Source: JBBROS01 sp965199595 (GTDB lineage Bacteria; Pseudomonadota; Alphaproteobacteria; Acetobacterales; Acetobacteraceae). From it: 64,000 nucleotides of DNA. Position numbers and translations under genes: made by a program. Below, piece after piece: positions 1-7,658 of this stretch. The stretch covers positions 2,170,001-2,234,000 of the forward strand of contig OZ241182.1 in the NCBI GenBank assembly GCA_965199595.1, in the 5' to 3' direction. Under the pieces are notes generated by a model that was given only the letters and a program-made list of their open reading frames with translations, had not been told where the DNA came from and did no database searches. Positions within the stretch are counted from its first letter, which is position 1. Every line of letters begins with the position of its first letter.

Positions 1-74
1 GCGGGCGTAGCATAGTGGTAATGCGGTAGCCTTCCAAGCTTCTGACAAGGGTTCGATTCCCTTCGCCCGCTCCA
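1..74 (+). tRNA. tRNA-Gly (anticodon TCC)
   Basis: The sequence folds as a complete cloverleaf. A 7-bp acceptor stem (GCGGGCG with CGCCCGC) closes it, the T-arm contains GGTTCGATTCC, the anticodon loop reads CTTCCAA with TCC at positions 34-36, and CCA is encoded at 72-74. It decodes GGA glycine codons. The gene begins exactly at the window edge, so its promoter is not visible. It is followed after 7 bp by the 3' end of the convergent TonB-like gene. Confidence 0.95.
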
Positions 75-81
75 GCCCGGC

Positions 82-1179
82 TCAGCGGATCAGGATATAG
101 TTGATGCTGATGGTGACCGTGTAGGGATCGCCCACCTCCTCCGGCAGCGGCGGCAGTTGCGCGCCGCGGAAGGTGCCGACCGCGGCCATGTCGATCCAGG
201 AGGAGCCTGAATGGCTTTTCAGCACCGCCGACTGCACCCGGCCGGTCTTGCCGACGGTCAACTCCAGATCGACGCTGCCATCCTCGCCGCTCTCGGCCGC
301 CTGGCGCGGGTAGTAGCGGTGCCGCAGCCAGAACTGCTGCACGCCCTGCATCCAGTCCGCACCCAGGTTGCGGGCCCGGGCATCGAAGTAGGCGGAGGAC
401 CGGTCCGCACCCGCCTTCGGCGCACCCAGCGACAGATCCATCGATCGTGACGCAACGGAACCCGGCGGCGCGCCGGTGCGGGGCGCCGCCAGCCGCTCGC
501 CCTGGCGCGGCGTCTGGTTGAAGCTGAGGTCCATCGGATTGGCGAAGCTGCCGGGCGGCGGCGCGCTACGTGGCCGCGCTGCCGGCCTGGGGCGCGGCGC
601 AGGTGCCGGCAGCGGTAGTGGCGGTTGCGGCAGCACCAGGTCTGGCACCAGCGTGGTTGGCATGGGTGGCGGCGGCACCTCCAGGCGCACCGCGGCGTCG
701 GCCTGGGCCGGCGGCACCTCTGATGCAGGCGCGGGCGGGGCTGCTGGCGGCGGCACGGCATCGGGCACCGGCGCGGTCGGCGTCACAGGCCCGGGCGGCA
801 GCGGTTCCGGCGGCGGGACCGTTGCGGCCGGCGGCGGGGCCGGATCGGGCGCTGGTTCCGGCGGCGCCAGGGCCGCGGCTGGGGGCGCCGCCTCGACAGG
901 CGGGCTTGCCATCGACTCGGGTGATGCCTTCGAGGGCGGCTGTGCGTCGCCCCGCTCGGGCGAGGTGGACGGCACATTGCTGCCGGTGCCCTCGAACACC
1001 AGGTCGTAGGAGGGGGCGATCTGCTCCTGCGGCTCGGGGCGCCGGGTCAGGAACAGAACGGCGAGCAGGGCCAGCACATGGGCCAGCACGGAAGAGCCGA
1101 GCCACAGGCCACGCCTGCGTCCTGCCGCGCGACCGTCCGGCGGCCCGGCGGGAATCAGGCGCATCGTCCTCATCGGCAT
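82..1179 (-). CDS. TonB family protein
   Basis: This 365-residue protein has the TonB layout. A short basic N-terminus precedes one membrane anchor (about residues 26-45, WLGSSVLAHVLALLAVLFL). A long Pro/Ala-rich spacer (about 65-215) would cross the periplasm. A C-terminal TonB-like domain (about 275-365) contains YYPRQA, then GSVDLELTVGKTGRV, and ends in SINYILIR. Such proteins pass proton-motive energy from ExbB/ExbD to outer-membrane receptors. No exbB, exbD or receptor gene is nearby, so the substrate cannot be inferred. In-frame Met codons at residues 3 and 6 are alternative starts. Antisense open frames across the spacer are composition artefacts. Confidence 0.8.
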   Translation of the reverse strand: MPMRTMRLIPAGPPDGRAAGRRRGLWLGSSVLAHVLALLAVLFLTRRPEPQEQIAPSYDLVFEGTGSNVPSTSPERGDAQPPSKASPESMASPPVEAAPPAAALAPPEPAPDPAPPPAATVPPPEPLPPGPVTPTAPVPDAVPPPAAPPAPASEVPPAQADAAVRLEVPPPPMPTTLVPDLVLPQPPLPLPAPAPRPRPAARPRSAPPPGSFANPMDLSFNQTPRQGERLAAPRTGAPPGSVASRSMDLSLGAPKAGADRSSAYFDARARNLGADWMQGVQQFWLRHRYYPRQAAESGEDGSVDLELTVGKTGRVQSAVLKSHSGSSWIDMAAVGTFRGAQLPPLPEEVGDPYTVTISINYILIR

Positions 1180-1277
1180 CGCCTATAGAGCGTTCTGGTG
1201 CAGTGCGGGAGACGCGAAGCGGTCACGTTGCACACCAGGCGGAGCATGCAATCGGGGGGTCGGGCGGCGGGCAAGGC

Positions 1278-1307
1278 TTGACATATGGCCCGCCGCGCCG
1301 TTTCTAC
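1278..1307 (+). promoter_or_regulatory. Probable sigma-70 promoter for tRNA-Trp (and perhaps secE-nusG)
   Basis: A perfect -35 hexamer TTGACA lies at 1278-1283. With 18-bp spacing, TTCTAC at 1302-1307 could be the -10. The predicted start falls about 15-20 bp before the tRNA-Trp 5' end, a normal leader length for a tRNA gene. No other promoter-like match is obvious before secE, so read-through is possible. The -10 is weak, as is common in GC-rich alphaproteobacteria. Confidence 0.55.
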
Positions 1308-1330
1308 GGCCCTCGCGCCACGGCCGCTGC

Positions 1331-1407
1331 AGGGGTGTAGCTCAATTGGCTAGAGCGCCGGTCTCCAAAACCGGAGGTTGAGAGTTCGAGACCCTCCACC
1401 CCTGCCA
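1331..1407 (+). tRNA. tRNA-Trp (anticodon CCA)
   Basis: A 77-nt cloverleaf with acceptor stem AGGGGTG/CACCCCT, D-arm GCTC...GAGC, anticodon stem CCGGT/ACCGG enclosing CTCCAAA (anticodon CCA), T-arm with TTCGAGA and an encoded 3' GCCA. It reads UGG. It sits 67 bp before secE; the tRNA-Trp-secE-nusG order is widespread in bacteria and supports the call. Confidence 0.96.
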
Positions 1408-1474
1408 GGACCGCTGGCCAAGATAGGCGGCCCAGCTGGTCGAAGTTTCGGCGGCACAACAGGAAGAGTGAGTA

Positions 1475-1675
1475 ATGGCGTTGGCGGTCAACCCGGCAAG
1501 ATTTCTCCGTGAAGTGCGGGCCGAGGTGGCGAAGGTCACCTGGCCGTCCCGCAAGGAAACGCTGGTCACCACCGGCCTCGTCTTCGTGCTGTCCGGGCTC
1601 GCGGCAGCGTTCTTCTTCGTGGCCGACCAGGTGATCGGCATTGGTGTACGGGCGCTGTTCGGCGTCGGCTTGTAG
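1475..1675 (+). CDS. secE: Preprotein translocase subunit SecE
   Basis: This 66-residue protein is the short, single-span form of SecE that clamps SecY in the SecYEG protein-export channel. The amphipathic segment (about residues 8-30, with FLREVRAEVAKVTWPSRKE) carries the conserved VTWPSR motif before one membrane helix (about 31-56). Most alphaproteobacterial SecE proteins have this length. The gene lies between tRNA-Trp and nusG, only 9 bp from nusG, and is presumably co-transcribed with it. The start at 1475 places the conserved amphipathic helix near the N-terminus as expected. Confidence 0.95.
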   Translation: MALAVNPARFLREVRAEVAKVTWPSRKETLVTTGLVFVLSGLAAAFFFVADQVIGIGVRALFGVGL

Positions 1676-1684
1676 GAATTCGAA

Positions 1685-2215
1685 ATGGCCAAGCGTTGGT
1701 ACGTCGTGCACGTCTATTCCGGGTTCGAGAAGAAGATCGCGCAGCAGGTCAAGGAGCAGGCCGCTCAGAAGGGCCTGTCGGACCTCGTCGATGATGTCCT
1801 GGTTCCCGCCGAGGACGTGGTGGAGATGCGGCGGGGCCAGAAGGTCAGTGCCGAGCGCAAGTTCTTCCCGGGTTACGTGCTGGTCAAGATGGAGATGACG
1901 GACCAGACCTGGCACCTCATCAAGGACACGCCCAAGGTCACGGGCTTCCTGGGCAGCAAGACCAAGCCTTCGCCCATCAGCGAGGCGGAGGCCGAGCGCA
2001 TCATCAAGCAGAGCGCCGAGGGCGTGGAGCGTGCCCGCCCCGCCGTGCTGTTCGAGGTCGGCGAACAGATCCGCGTGGCGGATGGCCCCTTCACCAGCTT
2101 CAACGGCACCGTCGAGGAAGTGGACGAGGAGAAGGGCCGCCTGAAGGTCAGCGTCTCCATCTTCGGCCGCTCCACGCCGGTGGACCTGGAATACAGCCAG
2201 GTCGAAAAGGTCTGA
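1685..2215 (+). CDS. nusG: Transcription termination/antitermination protein NusG
   Basis: At 176 residues this is a full-length NusG. The N-terminal NGN domain begins MAKRWYVVHVYSGFEKK and contains FFPGYVLVKMEMTDQTWHLI-type sequence (about residues 60-80). The C-terminal KOW domain (about 122-176) reads VADGPFTSFNGTVEEVDEE. NusG binds RNA polymerase, increases processivity, and links it to Rho or to the ribosome through S10. It directly follows secE. Unusually, rplK does not follow; the next DNA on the other strand is a transporter-gene remnant and a rhodopsin operon. Confidence 0.97.
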   Translation: MAKRWYVVHVYSGFEKKIAQQVKEQAAQKGLSDLVDDVLVPAEDVVEMRRGQKVSAERKFFPGYVLVKMEMTDQTWHLIKDTPKVTGFLGSKTKPSPISEAEAERIIKQSAEGVERARPAVLFEVGEQIRVADGPFTSFNGTVEEVDEEKGRLKVSVSIFGRSTPVDLEYSQVEKV

Positions 2216-2237
2216 GAGGGTGTCGGGCCCGGCAGGC

Positions 2238-2471
2238 TCAGGCAGCCATGCCGCCCCTCTTGCCGCCCTCCGGATTGAAGCCGGCGGCGCGCAGGTCTGA
2301 GACGTTGCCCTGCGGCGTGTTCTGGGTGACGCGGGCATAGGCCCATGCCATGATCAGCATCGCGAAGCCCGGCACGAGCAGGGCGGCGCGCCAGCCCACG
2401 CCCTGCTCGACGCCGAGGCCGGCCAGTGCCGTGACGATCAGCGGCGTCAGGGACTGTTCGGACTGGTTCAA
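2238..2471 (-). pseudogene. Remnant of an NNP-family nitrate/nitrite transporter gene
   Basis: About 77 codons on the minus strand read like an internal slice of a NarK/NrtP-type major facilitator: an SLTPLIVTALAGLG helix, the GWRAALLVPGFAMLIMAW helix, then TQNTPQGNVSDLRAAG and GGKRGG, followed at once by a stop. Intact family members are over 400 residues, so both the upstream helices and most of the C-terminal half are missing. The open frame continues past 2471 into the blh gene, but nothing transporter-like is seen there. There is no start signal. This is best read as a deletion scar from a gene that once lay downstream of blh. Family assignment is by recalled motif similarity. Confidence 0.7.
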
Positions 2472-2488
2472 GCCAGGACGGCTGCAGA

Positions 2489-3463
2489 CTAGGCGCGACG
2501 ACGCGGTGCCCGGAGTGGAACCAGACCTGGAACGAGACCTGGGGCGCGGGGCAGCCGGGCATGCGTCAGCACCAGGTGTGGCAGGGTCAGCGCGGCCAGC
2601 CCCTGGAGCGTCACCGTCAACAGGCGTTCCGGTGTGGCGCCCGGATACAGCCGCCATAGCGCCGCACCCAGCAGCAGCGTGAGTACGGTGAGCGGCAGCG
2701 CGTGCAGCACGGCGGTGGCTGGAGTCCGCACTCTGGGCGCACGGTCCGGATTGTGGATCATCGCCGTCATGTGGCGCGGCGCATGGATGCCGGTGAAATA
2801 GAGCGCGAATGCGGTCAACGGGGGCAACGCCGCGAACGCCATTGCGAGCAGGCCCATTTCCATCAGAACGTCCCAGTGCCGCCGACGGATCAGCCCGGCC
2901 ACGCCAAGCACCGCGAACGGCACCCAGGCCAGCGACGCCCAACCCAGCCAGGCCGGCACCGACGTGAACGGCAGCAGCGCCGCCGTGGCGAACACCTGCG
3001 CCGTGGCCGCGGGATGCAGCAGCACAGGCAGCGCAATCGGCAGCCCACCCCGCGCCACCAGCTGAACCAGGTCGCCCGACCCGGCATCCTCCTCGCCGAA
3101 ATGCCAGACCGACACCGCCAGGAACGCCGCCAGCGTCGCCATGGGCACGAAATGCCAGGCCAGCAGAACCAGCGCCGACAAGCTCAGGTACGGCAGCGAG
3201 AACACCGGGAACCAGGCCCGGCCCAGCCGCGGCCGCAACACCGCCCGCGCCACTTCGCCATCCAGCGCGCCATGCGGCACGCCGAGCGCGATGATCAGCA
3301 CCAGCGCCACCACCCAGGCCGCGCCATGCGGCAGCGCCGCGGACCCGGCGAGCACGGCCGCCAACAACAAAAGCCAGCCCAGAGGCAGCCGCCCGGCGAC
3401 CGCGGATGCGATCGCCGGGGACACATGCGGCCGTTCCCGCAACAGCCGAGGCTGAACGTGCAC
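2489..3463 (-). CDS. blh: Brp/Blh family beta-carotene 15,15'-dioxygenase
   Basis: This 324-residue polytopic protein has the motifs of Brp/Blh enzymes, which cleave beta-carotene into two retinals. GVPHGALD (about residues 61-68), WHFGEED (120-126), FTGIHAPRHM (223-232) and LPHLVLTH (294-301) supply the conserved membrane-embedded histidines thought to bind iron. It lies 12 bp downstream of the rhodopsin gene on the same strand, so the operon makes both opsin and chromophore. The last 20 or so residues (PGLVPGLVPLRAPRRRA) are a low-complexity tail coded by short repeats. The start at 3463 gives a slightly long N-terminus; a later start is possible. No beta-carotene synthesis genes are in the window. 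Confidence 0.93.
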   Translation of the reverse strand: MHVQPRLLRERPHVSPAIASAVAGRLPLGWLLLLAAVLAGSAALPHGAAWVVALVLIIALGVPHGALDGEVARAVLRPRLGRAWFPVFSLPYLSLSALVLLAWHFVPMATLAAFLAVSVWHFGEEDAGSGDLVQLVARGGLPIALPVLLHPAATAQVFATAALLPFTSVPAWLGWASLAWVPFAVLGVAGLIRRRHWDVLMEMGLLAMAFAALPPLTAFALYFTGIHAPRHMTAMIHNPDRAPRVRTPATAVLHALPLTVLTLLLGAALWRLYPGATPERLLTVTLQGLAALTLPHLVLTHARLPRAPGLVPGLVPLRAPRRRA

Positions 3464-3475
3464 GACCGCTCCGGC

Positions 3476-4225
3476 TCAGCCCATCCGGCGCGCCATGGAC
3501 GCCGACGCCTCGTTGATCTTGAGGTCCCGCTCGGCGATGCGGCCATGCGCGGTGCCGGCCAACAGCCCGAAGCCGACCTTCGCAGTGACGTCGAGCACCG
3601 CGATGATCGCCACGGAAGCCTCGGAGCCGATGTAGTTCAGCCCCTCCGGATCCACCAGCAGCACGATTGGATAGATGAACCAGATCACCGACAGCAGCCC
3701 GGCGTTGCGCATGAAGGTGGCGCGCACGTCTTCACGCTGCACATCGGCCTCCGCCTTCAGGCCGTCCCAGATGACGTAGTAGACCGCCAGGAACGCACCG
3801 CAGGAGATGGCGAACCAGGTCCACTTGATCCACGCCACGCCGCTCAGCCCGAAGAACAGGGCGGTGACGATCATCATGATGTCGGCCAGCACCACGCCCA
3901 CGAGCAGCCCGGGGCGACGCAGCCCGGCGTGCATGGCGGTGAGCGCCAGCCCGGTCAGCAGCAGCGGCGTGGTGAACAGCCAGTCGATGTAACGGGCGAA
4001 GTAGAAGTTGTAATCAATCCCTCCGGCAACGGTCGAATGCCGCAGCATGCTGCCCTGGCCCACGGCCATCGCGAAATACGAGCAGGCGGCGATGATCGGC
4101 ACGATCCCGTGCAGGATGGTCGCCATCTCCTCCTTGGGCGTCCTGCGGCCGCCCACCGCGAAGATCACCAGGGCGCCCGCCGACATTGCCGCGAAGCCCA
4201 GCCAAAGCCACATCTGTTCAGTCAT
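3476..4225 (-). CDS. Microbial rhodopsin, proton-pump type with D-T-G motif
   Basis: A 249-residue seven-helix type 1 rhodopsin. Helix C reads ARYIDWLFTTPLLLTG. R78, counter-ion/proton acceptor D81 and T85 are kept, but the cytoplasmic donor position (Asp96 in bacteriorhodopsin, Glu108 in proteorhodopsin) is G92. Helix G has LDVTAKVGFG with D212 and the Schiff-base lysine K216. The residue matching proteorhodopsin position 105 is Leu89, which in that family goes with green absorption. The proteorhodopsin His75 position appears to be Ser49. A GAAGGTGG Shine-Dalgarno sequence lies just before the ATG. It leads an operon with blh. Outward proton pumping is the likely function; proteobacterial rhodopsins with glycine at the donor site have been reported before. 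Confidence 0.95.
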   Translation of the reverse strand: MTEQMWLWLGFAAMSAGALVIFAVGGRRTPKEEMATILHGIVPIIAACSYFAMAVGQGSMLRHSTVAGGIDYNFYFARYIDWLFTTPLLLTGLALTAMHAGLRRPGLLVGVVLADIMMIVTALFFGLSGVAWIKWTWFAISCGAFLAVYYVIWDGLKAEADVQREDVRATFMRNAGLLSVIWFIYPIVLLVDPEGLNYIGSEASVAIIAVLDVTAKVGFGLLAGTAHGRIAERDLKINEASASMARRMG

Positions 4226-4364
4226 TGCACCACCTTCATTGGTAAAATGCTACCCAAGCACAACGCAACCTGCTCTGCTCATCATTTATGCGTTGGCTGG
4301 CCTCGTTGAGCGGGCCACACACTTCGTAACCTTCCGATACAACGTCATCCGCTAACCTGCCGGT

Positions 4365-5684
4365 ATGGACAATGCAGCCGCCACCGCCGCCATCCGCTTC
4401 GGGCTCGGTCTCACCCCGACCCAGCCAGCGGGAGCCGACCCGGCCCGCTGGCTGCAGCAGCAGCTCGCCAATCCGGCCCCGGCCCCGGCCGGCAGCAGCG
4501 TGACCGAAGCCTTCACCGCGATCCTCACCGACCGGGAGCAGCGCCGGGACCGGGCGAGCAGCCCCGGCCAGCCCCAGAGCCTGAGCCATGCCCGCACGAT
4601 CTTCCGCGACGAGACCAAGGCCCTGCTGGACCACGCCGTTCTCACCCCCACGCCCTTCCACGAACGGCTCGTGTGGTTCTGGGCCAACCACTTCACCGTC
4701 AGCATCCGCCGCGGCGAGGTGGCGCCGTTCGTCGGCACCTATGTGCGCGAGGCGATCCGCCCCCATGTGACGGGCCGGTTCACCGACATGCTGCTCGCGG
4801 TGATGCGCCACCCGGCGATGCTGCTGTATCTGGACAACGCCCAATCCGCCGGGCCACGCAGCCTGGTTGGCGGCCGGCAGAACCGGGGGCTGAACGAGAA
4901 CCTGGCCCGGGAATGCCTCGAGCTGCACACGCTCTCCCCTGCCGCCGGCTACACCCAGGCGGACGTGACGGAGTTCGCCCGCGTGCTCACCGGCTGGAGC
5001 CTGGAGCGGCGGGAGAACCCGCTCGGTTTCCGCTTCCGTCCCGGCGTCCACGAGCCGGGCAGCAAGACGATCCTCGGCCAGACCTTCCCCGAAGGCGAGC
5101 AGGGCGGCATCGACGCGCTGCGCTGGCTGGGCAACCACCCCGCCACGCACCGCCATCTCGCCACCAGGCTGGTGCGGCACTTCGTCGCCGATATGCCGCC
5201 GGCCGACGCGGTGCGGCGGATCGAGGCCGTGCTGCGCGACACCCACGGCGATCTCGGCCAGGCCGCGCTGGCGCTGACCCGGCTGCCAGCGGCCTGGCAG
5301 CCGCTCACCAAGCTGCGCAGCCCGCAGGATACCGTGATCGCCGCCCTGCGCGCCGCCGCTCTGCCCGCGGGCGGCGCTCCGGAGCGGGCGCCCAACATCG
5401 CCGGGCTGATCGCCGGGCTGGGGCAGCCGGTGTTCAACGCCCCCTTTCCGATCGGCTGGCCTGACCTTGCGAGTGACTGGGCCGGGCCGGAGAGCATGAT
5501 GCGCCGGGTGGACTGGGCCTATGGCTTCGCCAACCGGCCGGAGCTGCCGGACCCGATGCAGCTGGCGGACTCGGCGCTGGGTCCGCTGTTGAGCAACGAC
5601 ACCGCCACCGAGATGCGCCGCGCCGGGTCCCGCCGCGACGCCATCACGCTGCTGCTCGCTTCCCCCGAATTCCAGAGGCGCTGA
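4365..5684 (+). CDS. DUF1800 family protein
   Basis: This 439-residue protein matches the DUF1800 family by recalled signatures: an N-terminal RFGLGLTP segment, FHERLVWFWANHFTVS (about residues 97-112), NENLARECLELHTL (about 178-191), then an FARVLTGWSL segment. The biochemical role is unknown. Genes of this family are characteristically followed by a DUF1501 gene, as here, with 2 bp between them, which suggests the two products work together. No signal peptide is obvious at the chosen start. Divergent from the rhodopsin gene across a 139-bp intergenic region that must hold both promoters. Confidence 0.9.
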   Translation: MDNAAATAAIRFGLGLTPTQPAGADPARWLQQQLANPAPAPAGSSVTEAFTAILTDREQRRDRASSPGQPQSLSHARTIFRDETKALLDHAVLTPTPFHERLVWFWANHFTVSIRRGEVAPFVGTYVREAIRPHVTGRFTDMLLAVMRHPAMLLYLDNAQSAGPRSLVGGRQNRGLNENLARECLELHTLSPAAGYTQADVTEFARVLTGWSLERRENPLGFRFRPGVHEPGSKTILGQTFPEGEQGGIDALRWLGNHPATHRHLATRLVRHFVADMPPADAVRRIEAVLRDTHGDLGQAALALTRLPAAWQPLTKLRSPQDTVIAALRAAALPAGGAPERAPNIAGLIAGLGQPVFNAPFPIGWPDLASDWAGPESMMRRVDWAYGFANRPELPDPMQLADSALGPLLSNDTATEMRRAGSRRDAITLLLASPEFQRR

Positions 5685-5686
5685 GA

Positions 5687-6916
5687 ATGATGCATGGTCC
5701 GGACCGTTCGATGGTGTCGCGCCGCGGGGCGCTGCTGGGGCTGGGGGCGGCCATCTCGATGGGCCGCAGCTCGCTCGCCCTGGCCGCGGCCCCCACGGAC
5801 CGGCGGCTGGTGGTCGTGATCCTGCGTGGCGCGCTGGATGGGCTGGCGGCGTTGGTCCCCTATGGCGACGGCGCCCTGGCCAGCCAGCGCGGCGCGCTGC
5901 TGCCCGCCGGACCCGGCCAGCCCGGCGGCATGCTCGATCTCGGCGGCTTCTTCGCCCTGCACCCGGCGCTGACCGGACTGCACGCCCTGTATCGCGCCGG
6001 GCAGTTGCTGCCGGTGCATGCGGTGGCCGGGCACGTGCGAACCCGCAGCCACTTCGAGGCCCAGGACCTGATGGAGAGCGGTGCAGACCAGCGGCTCACC
6101 TCCGGCTGGCTCAACCGCGCCGTGCTGGGCCTGGGCCGCCTGCCCGAGACGGCCGCGCCGCTGGCCGTGGGGGTGGCGATGCCCTTGCTGCTGCGTGGCC
6201 CGGCCCCGGTGGGCGCCTACGCCCCGCTGAACTTCAGCCAGCCGCAACCGGACCTGTATGCCCGCCTGGTGGCCATGCACCAGCGCGACCCGGTCACGGG
6301 TCCCGCCCTGCGCCAGGGCCTGGCCGAACGCGGCTTCAACGCCAGCCAGCTCGCCAGCGTCGCGGCCAGTCAGGGCGGAGGGCACCAGCCGGAGTCGCCG
6401 AACGGCAACCGCTACGCCTTCGCCACCCTCGCCGGCACCGCGGGCAGGCTGCTGTCGGCACAGAACGGCCCGCGCATCGCCGCCATGGAGCTGGGCGGCT
6501 GGGACACCCATGCCGGGCAGGCCCAGCGCCTGGCCGCGCCGCTGAAGCAGCTGGATGAGGGGCTGGTGGCGCTGAAGGACGGGCTGGGCGATGCGTGGTC
6601 CCGCACCGCGGTGCTGGTGATGACCGAGTTTGGCCGCACGGTCCGGGTGAACGGCACCAACGGCACGGACCACGGCACCGGCACCGCCGCCTTCGTGCTG
6701 GGGGGCGCCGTGGCCGGCGGGCGGGTGCTGGCGGACTGGCCGGGCCTTTCCGGCGGCCGCCTGCTGGACGGTCGCGACCTGCAGCCCACCATGGACCTGC
6801 GGGCACTCGCCAAGGGCTTGCTGGCCGCGCATCTCGGCCTGGCGCCGGCCGCGATCCTGGCCGCCTTCCCCGGCAGCGAGGCCGTCGCACCCGCCGGCGG
6901 CCTGGTGCGCGCCTAG
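5687..6916 (+). CDS. DUF1501 family protein, probable Tat substrate
   Basis: A 409-residue protein with a twin-arginine-like leader near the N-terminus (SRRGALLGLGAAISMG) followed by an Ala-rich segment ending LALAAA, so export in folded form is likely. The body is DUF1501, a family related to the alkaline phosphatase/sulfatase fold: LRGALDGLAALVPYGD near the start, GGWDTHAGQ (about residues 267-275), and MTEFGRTVRVNGTNGTDHG (about 311-329), which looks like a metal-site region. It is translationally close to the DUF1800 gene upstream. Substrate is unknown. Met 1, 2 or 9 could be the start; Met 9 sits closest to the twin arginines. Confidence 0.88.
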   Translation: MMHGPDRSMVSRRGALLGLGAAISMGRSSLALAAAPTDRRLVVVILRGALDGLAALVPYGDGALASQRGALLPAGPGQPGGMLDLGGFFALHPALTGLHALYRAGQLLPVHAVAGHVRTRSHFEAQDLMESGADQRLTSGWLNRAVLGLGRLPETAAPLAVGVAMPLLLRGPAPVGAYAPLNFSQPQPDLYARLVAMHQRDPVTGPALRQGLAERGFNASQLASVAASQGGGHQPESPNGNRYAFATLAGTAGRLLSAQNGPRIAAMELGGWDTHAGQAQRLAAPLKQLDEGLVALKDGLGDAWSRTAVLVMTEFGRTVRVNGTNGTDHGTGTAAFVLGGAVAGGRVLADWPGLSGGRLLDGRDLQPTMDLRALAKGLLAAHLGLAPAAILAAFPGSEAVAPAGGLVRA

Positions 6917-6983
6917 GCCTCTGCCGGTCGCATCCGGGGATTGCCTTGGCCGGCTGCGTTCGCCTCGCGTATAGCAGCGCGGA

Positions 6984-7658
6984 ATGACCCTGACGCAAGG
7001 CTGGCCCATCCGCGTGGCGCGCGCCCACCGCCGCACCATTGCCGCCGCAATCCTGGGGCTGCTGTCCTATCCGCTGCTGCCGCATCGCTGGGGCGTGCCG
7101 GCCCGCGCCGTGATGGCGTGGGACATCGGCTCGCTGCTGCTGCTCGGCATGGTGGCGGTGATGTTCACGCGCGAGGGCAAGGACGAGACCATGGCGGCGA
7201 ACGCCCGGCAGCAGCAGGAGGGCGAATGGGTCACCTTCTGGATGACCCTCGCCGGCGTCGTGTTCAGCTTCGTGGCACTGACCCAGGAGCTGGGCAACGT
7301 GAAGGCGATGAGTGCGGCCAACCGGAGCTGGCACGTGGCCCTGGTTGCTGGAACCCTGCTCGTGTCCTGGCTGGTGACGCACATCGTGTTCGCCATGCGC
7401 TACGCCCATGAGTACTACGCGGCGAGCAAAGGCACGACGGTGGATGGCGGGCTGGAGTTCCCGGGTGACGACACGCCGGACTACTGGGATTTCGTGTATT
7501 TCGCGATCGTGCTCGGCATGACGTTCCAGGTGTCGGACGTGCAGATCACCTCCCGCCGCCTGCGCCGCCTGGCCACGGCCCACGGGCTGATCGGGTTCCT
7601 GTTCAATACCGTGATCGTGGCGCTGACGGTGAACATCGCCGCCGGGCTGCTGGGCTAG
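6984..7658 (+). CDS. DUF1345 family integral membrane protein
   Basis: A 224-residue protein with several hydrophobic spans and the hallmark sequence DYWDFVYFAIVLGMTFQVSD (about residues 163-182) followed by RLRRLATAHGLIGFLFNT, both typical of DUF1345 (YdjM/inner-membrane) proteins. Function is not established for the family. It is 67 bp downstream of the DUF1501 gene with no obvious terminator between, so it may share the transcript. Its stop codon overlaps by a few bases the reconstructed end of a broken convergent gene. Confidence 0.85.
   Translation: MTLTQGWPIRVARAHRRTIAAAILGLLSYPLLPHRWGVPARAVMAWDIGSLLLLGMVAVMFTREGKDETMAANARQQQEGEWVTFWMTLAGVVFSFVALTQELGNVKAMSAANRSWHVALVAGTLLVSWLVTHIVFAMRYAHEYYAASKGTTVDGGLEFPGDDTPDYWDFVYFAIVLGMTFQVSDVQITSRRLRRLATAHGLIGFLFNTVIVALTVNIAAGLLG

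Noticed and set aside
476..1340. Plus-strand frames opposite the TonB-like gene
   Set aside because: Gly/Ala-rich complements of the proline-rich spacer with no domain.
2702..4309. Plus-strand open frame across blh and rhodopsin
   Set aside because: Gln/Arg/His-rich shadow of two well-supported membrane-protein genes.
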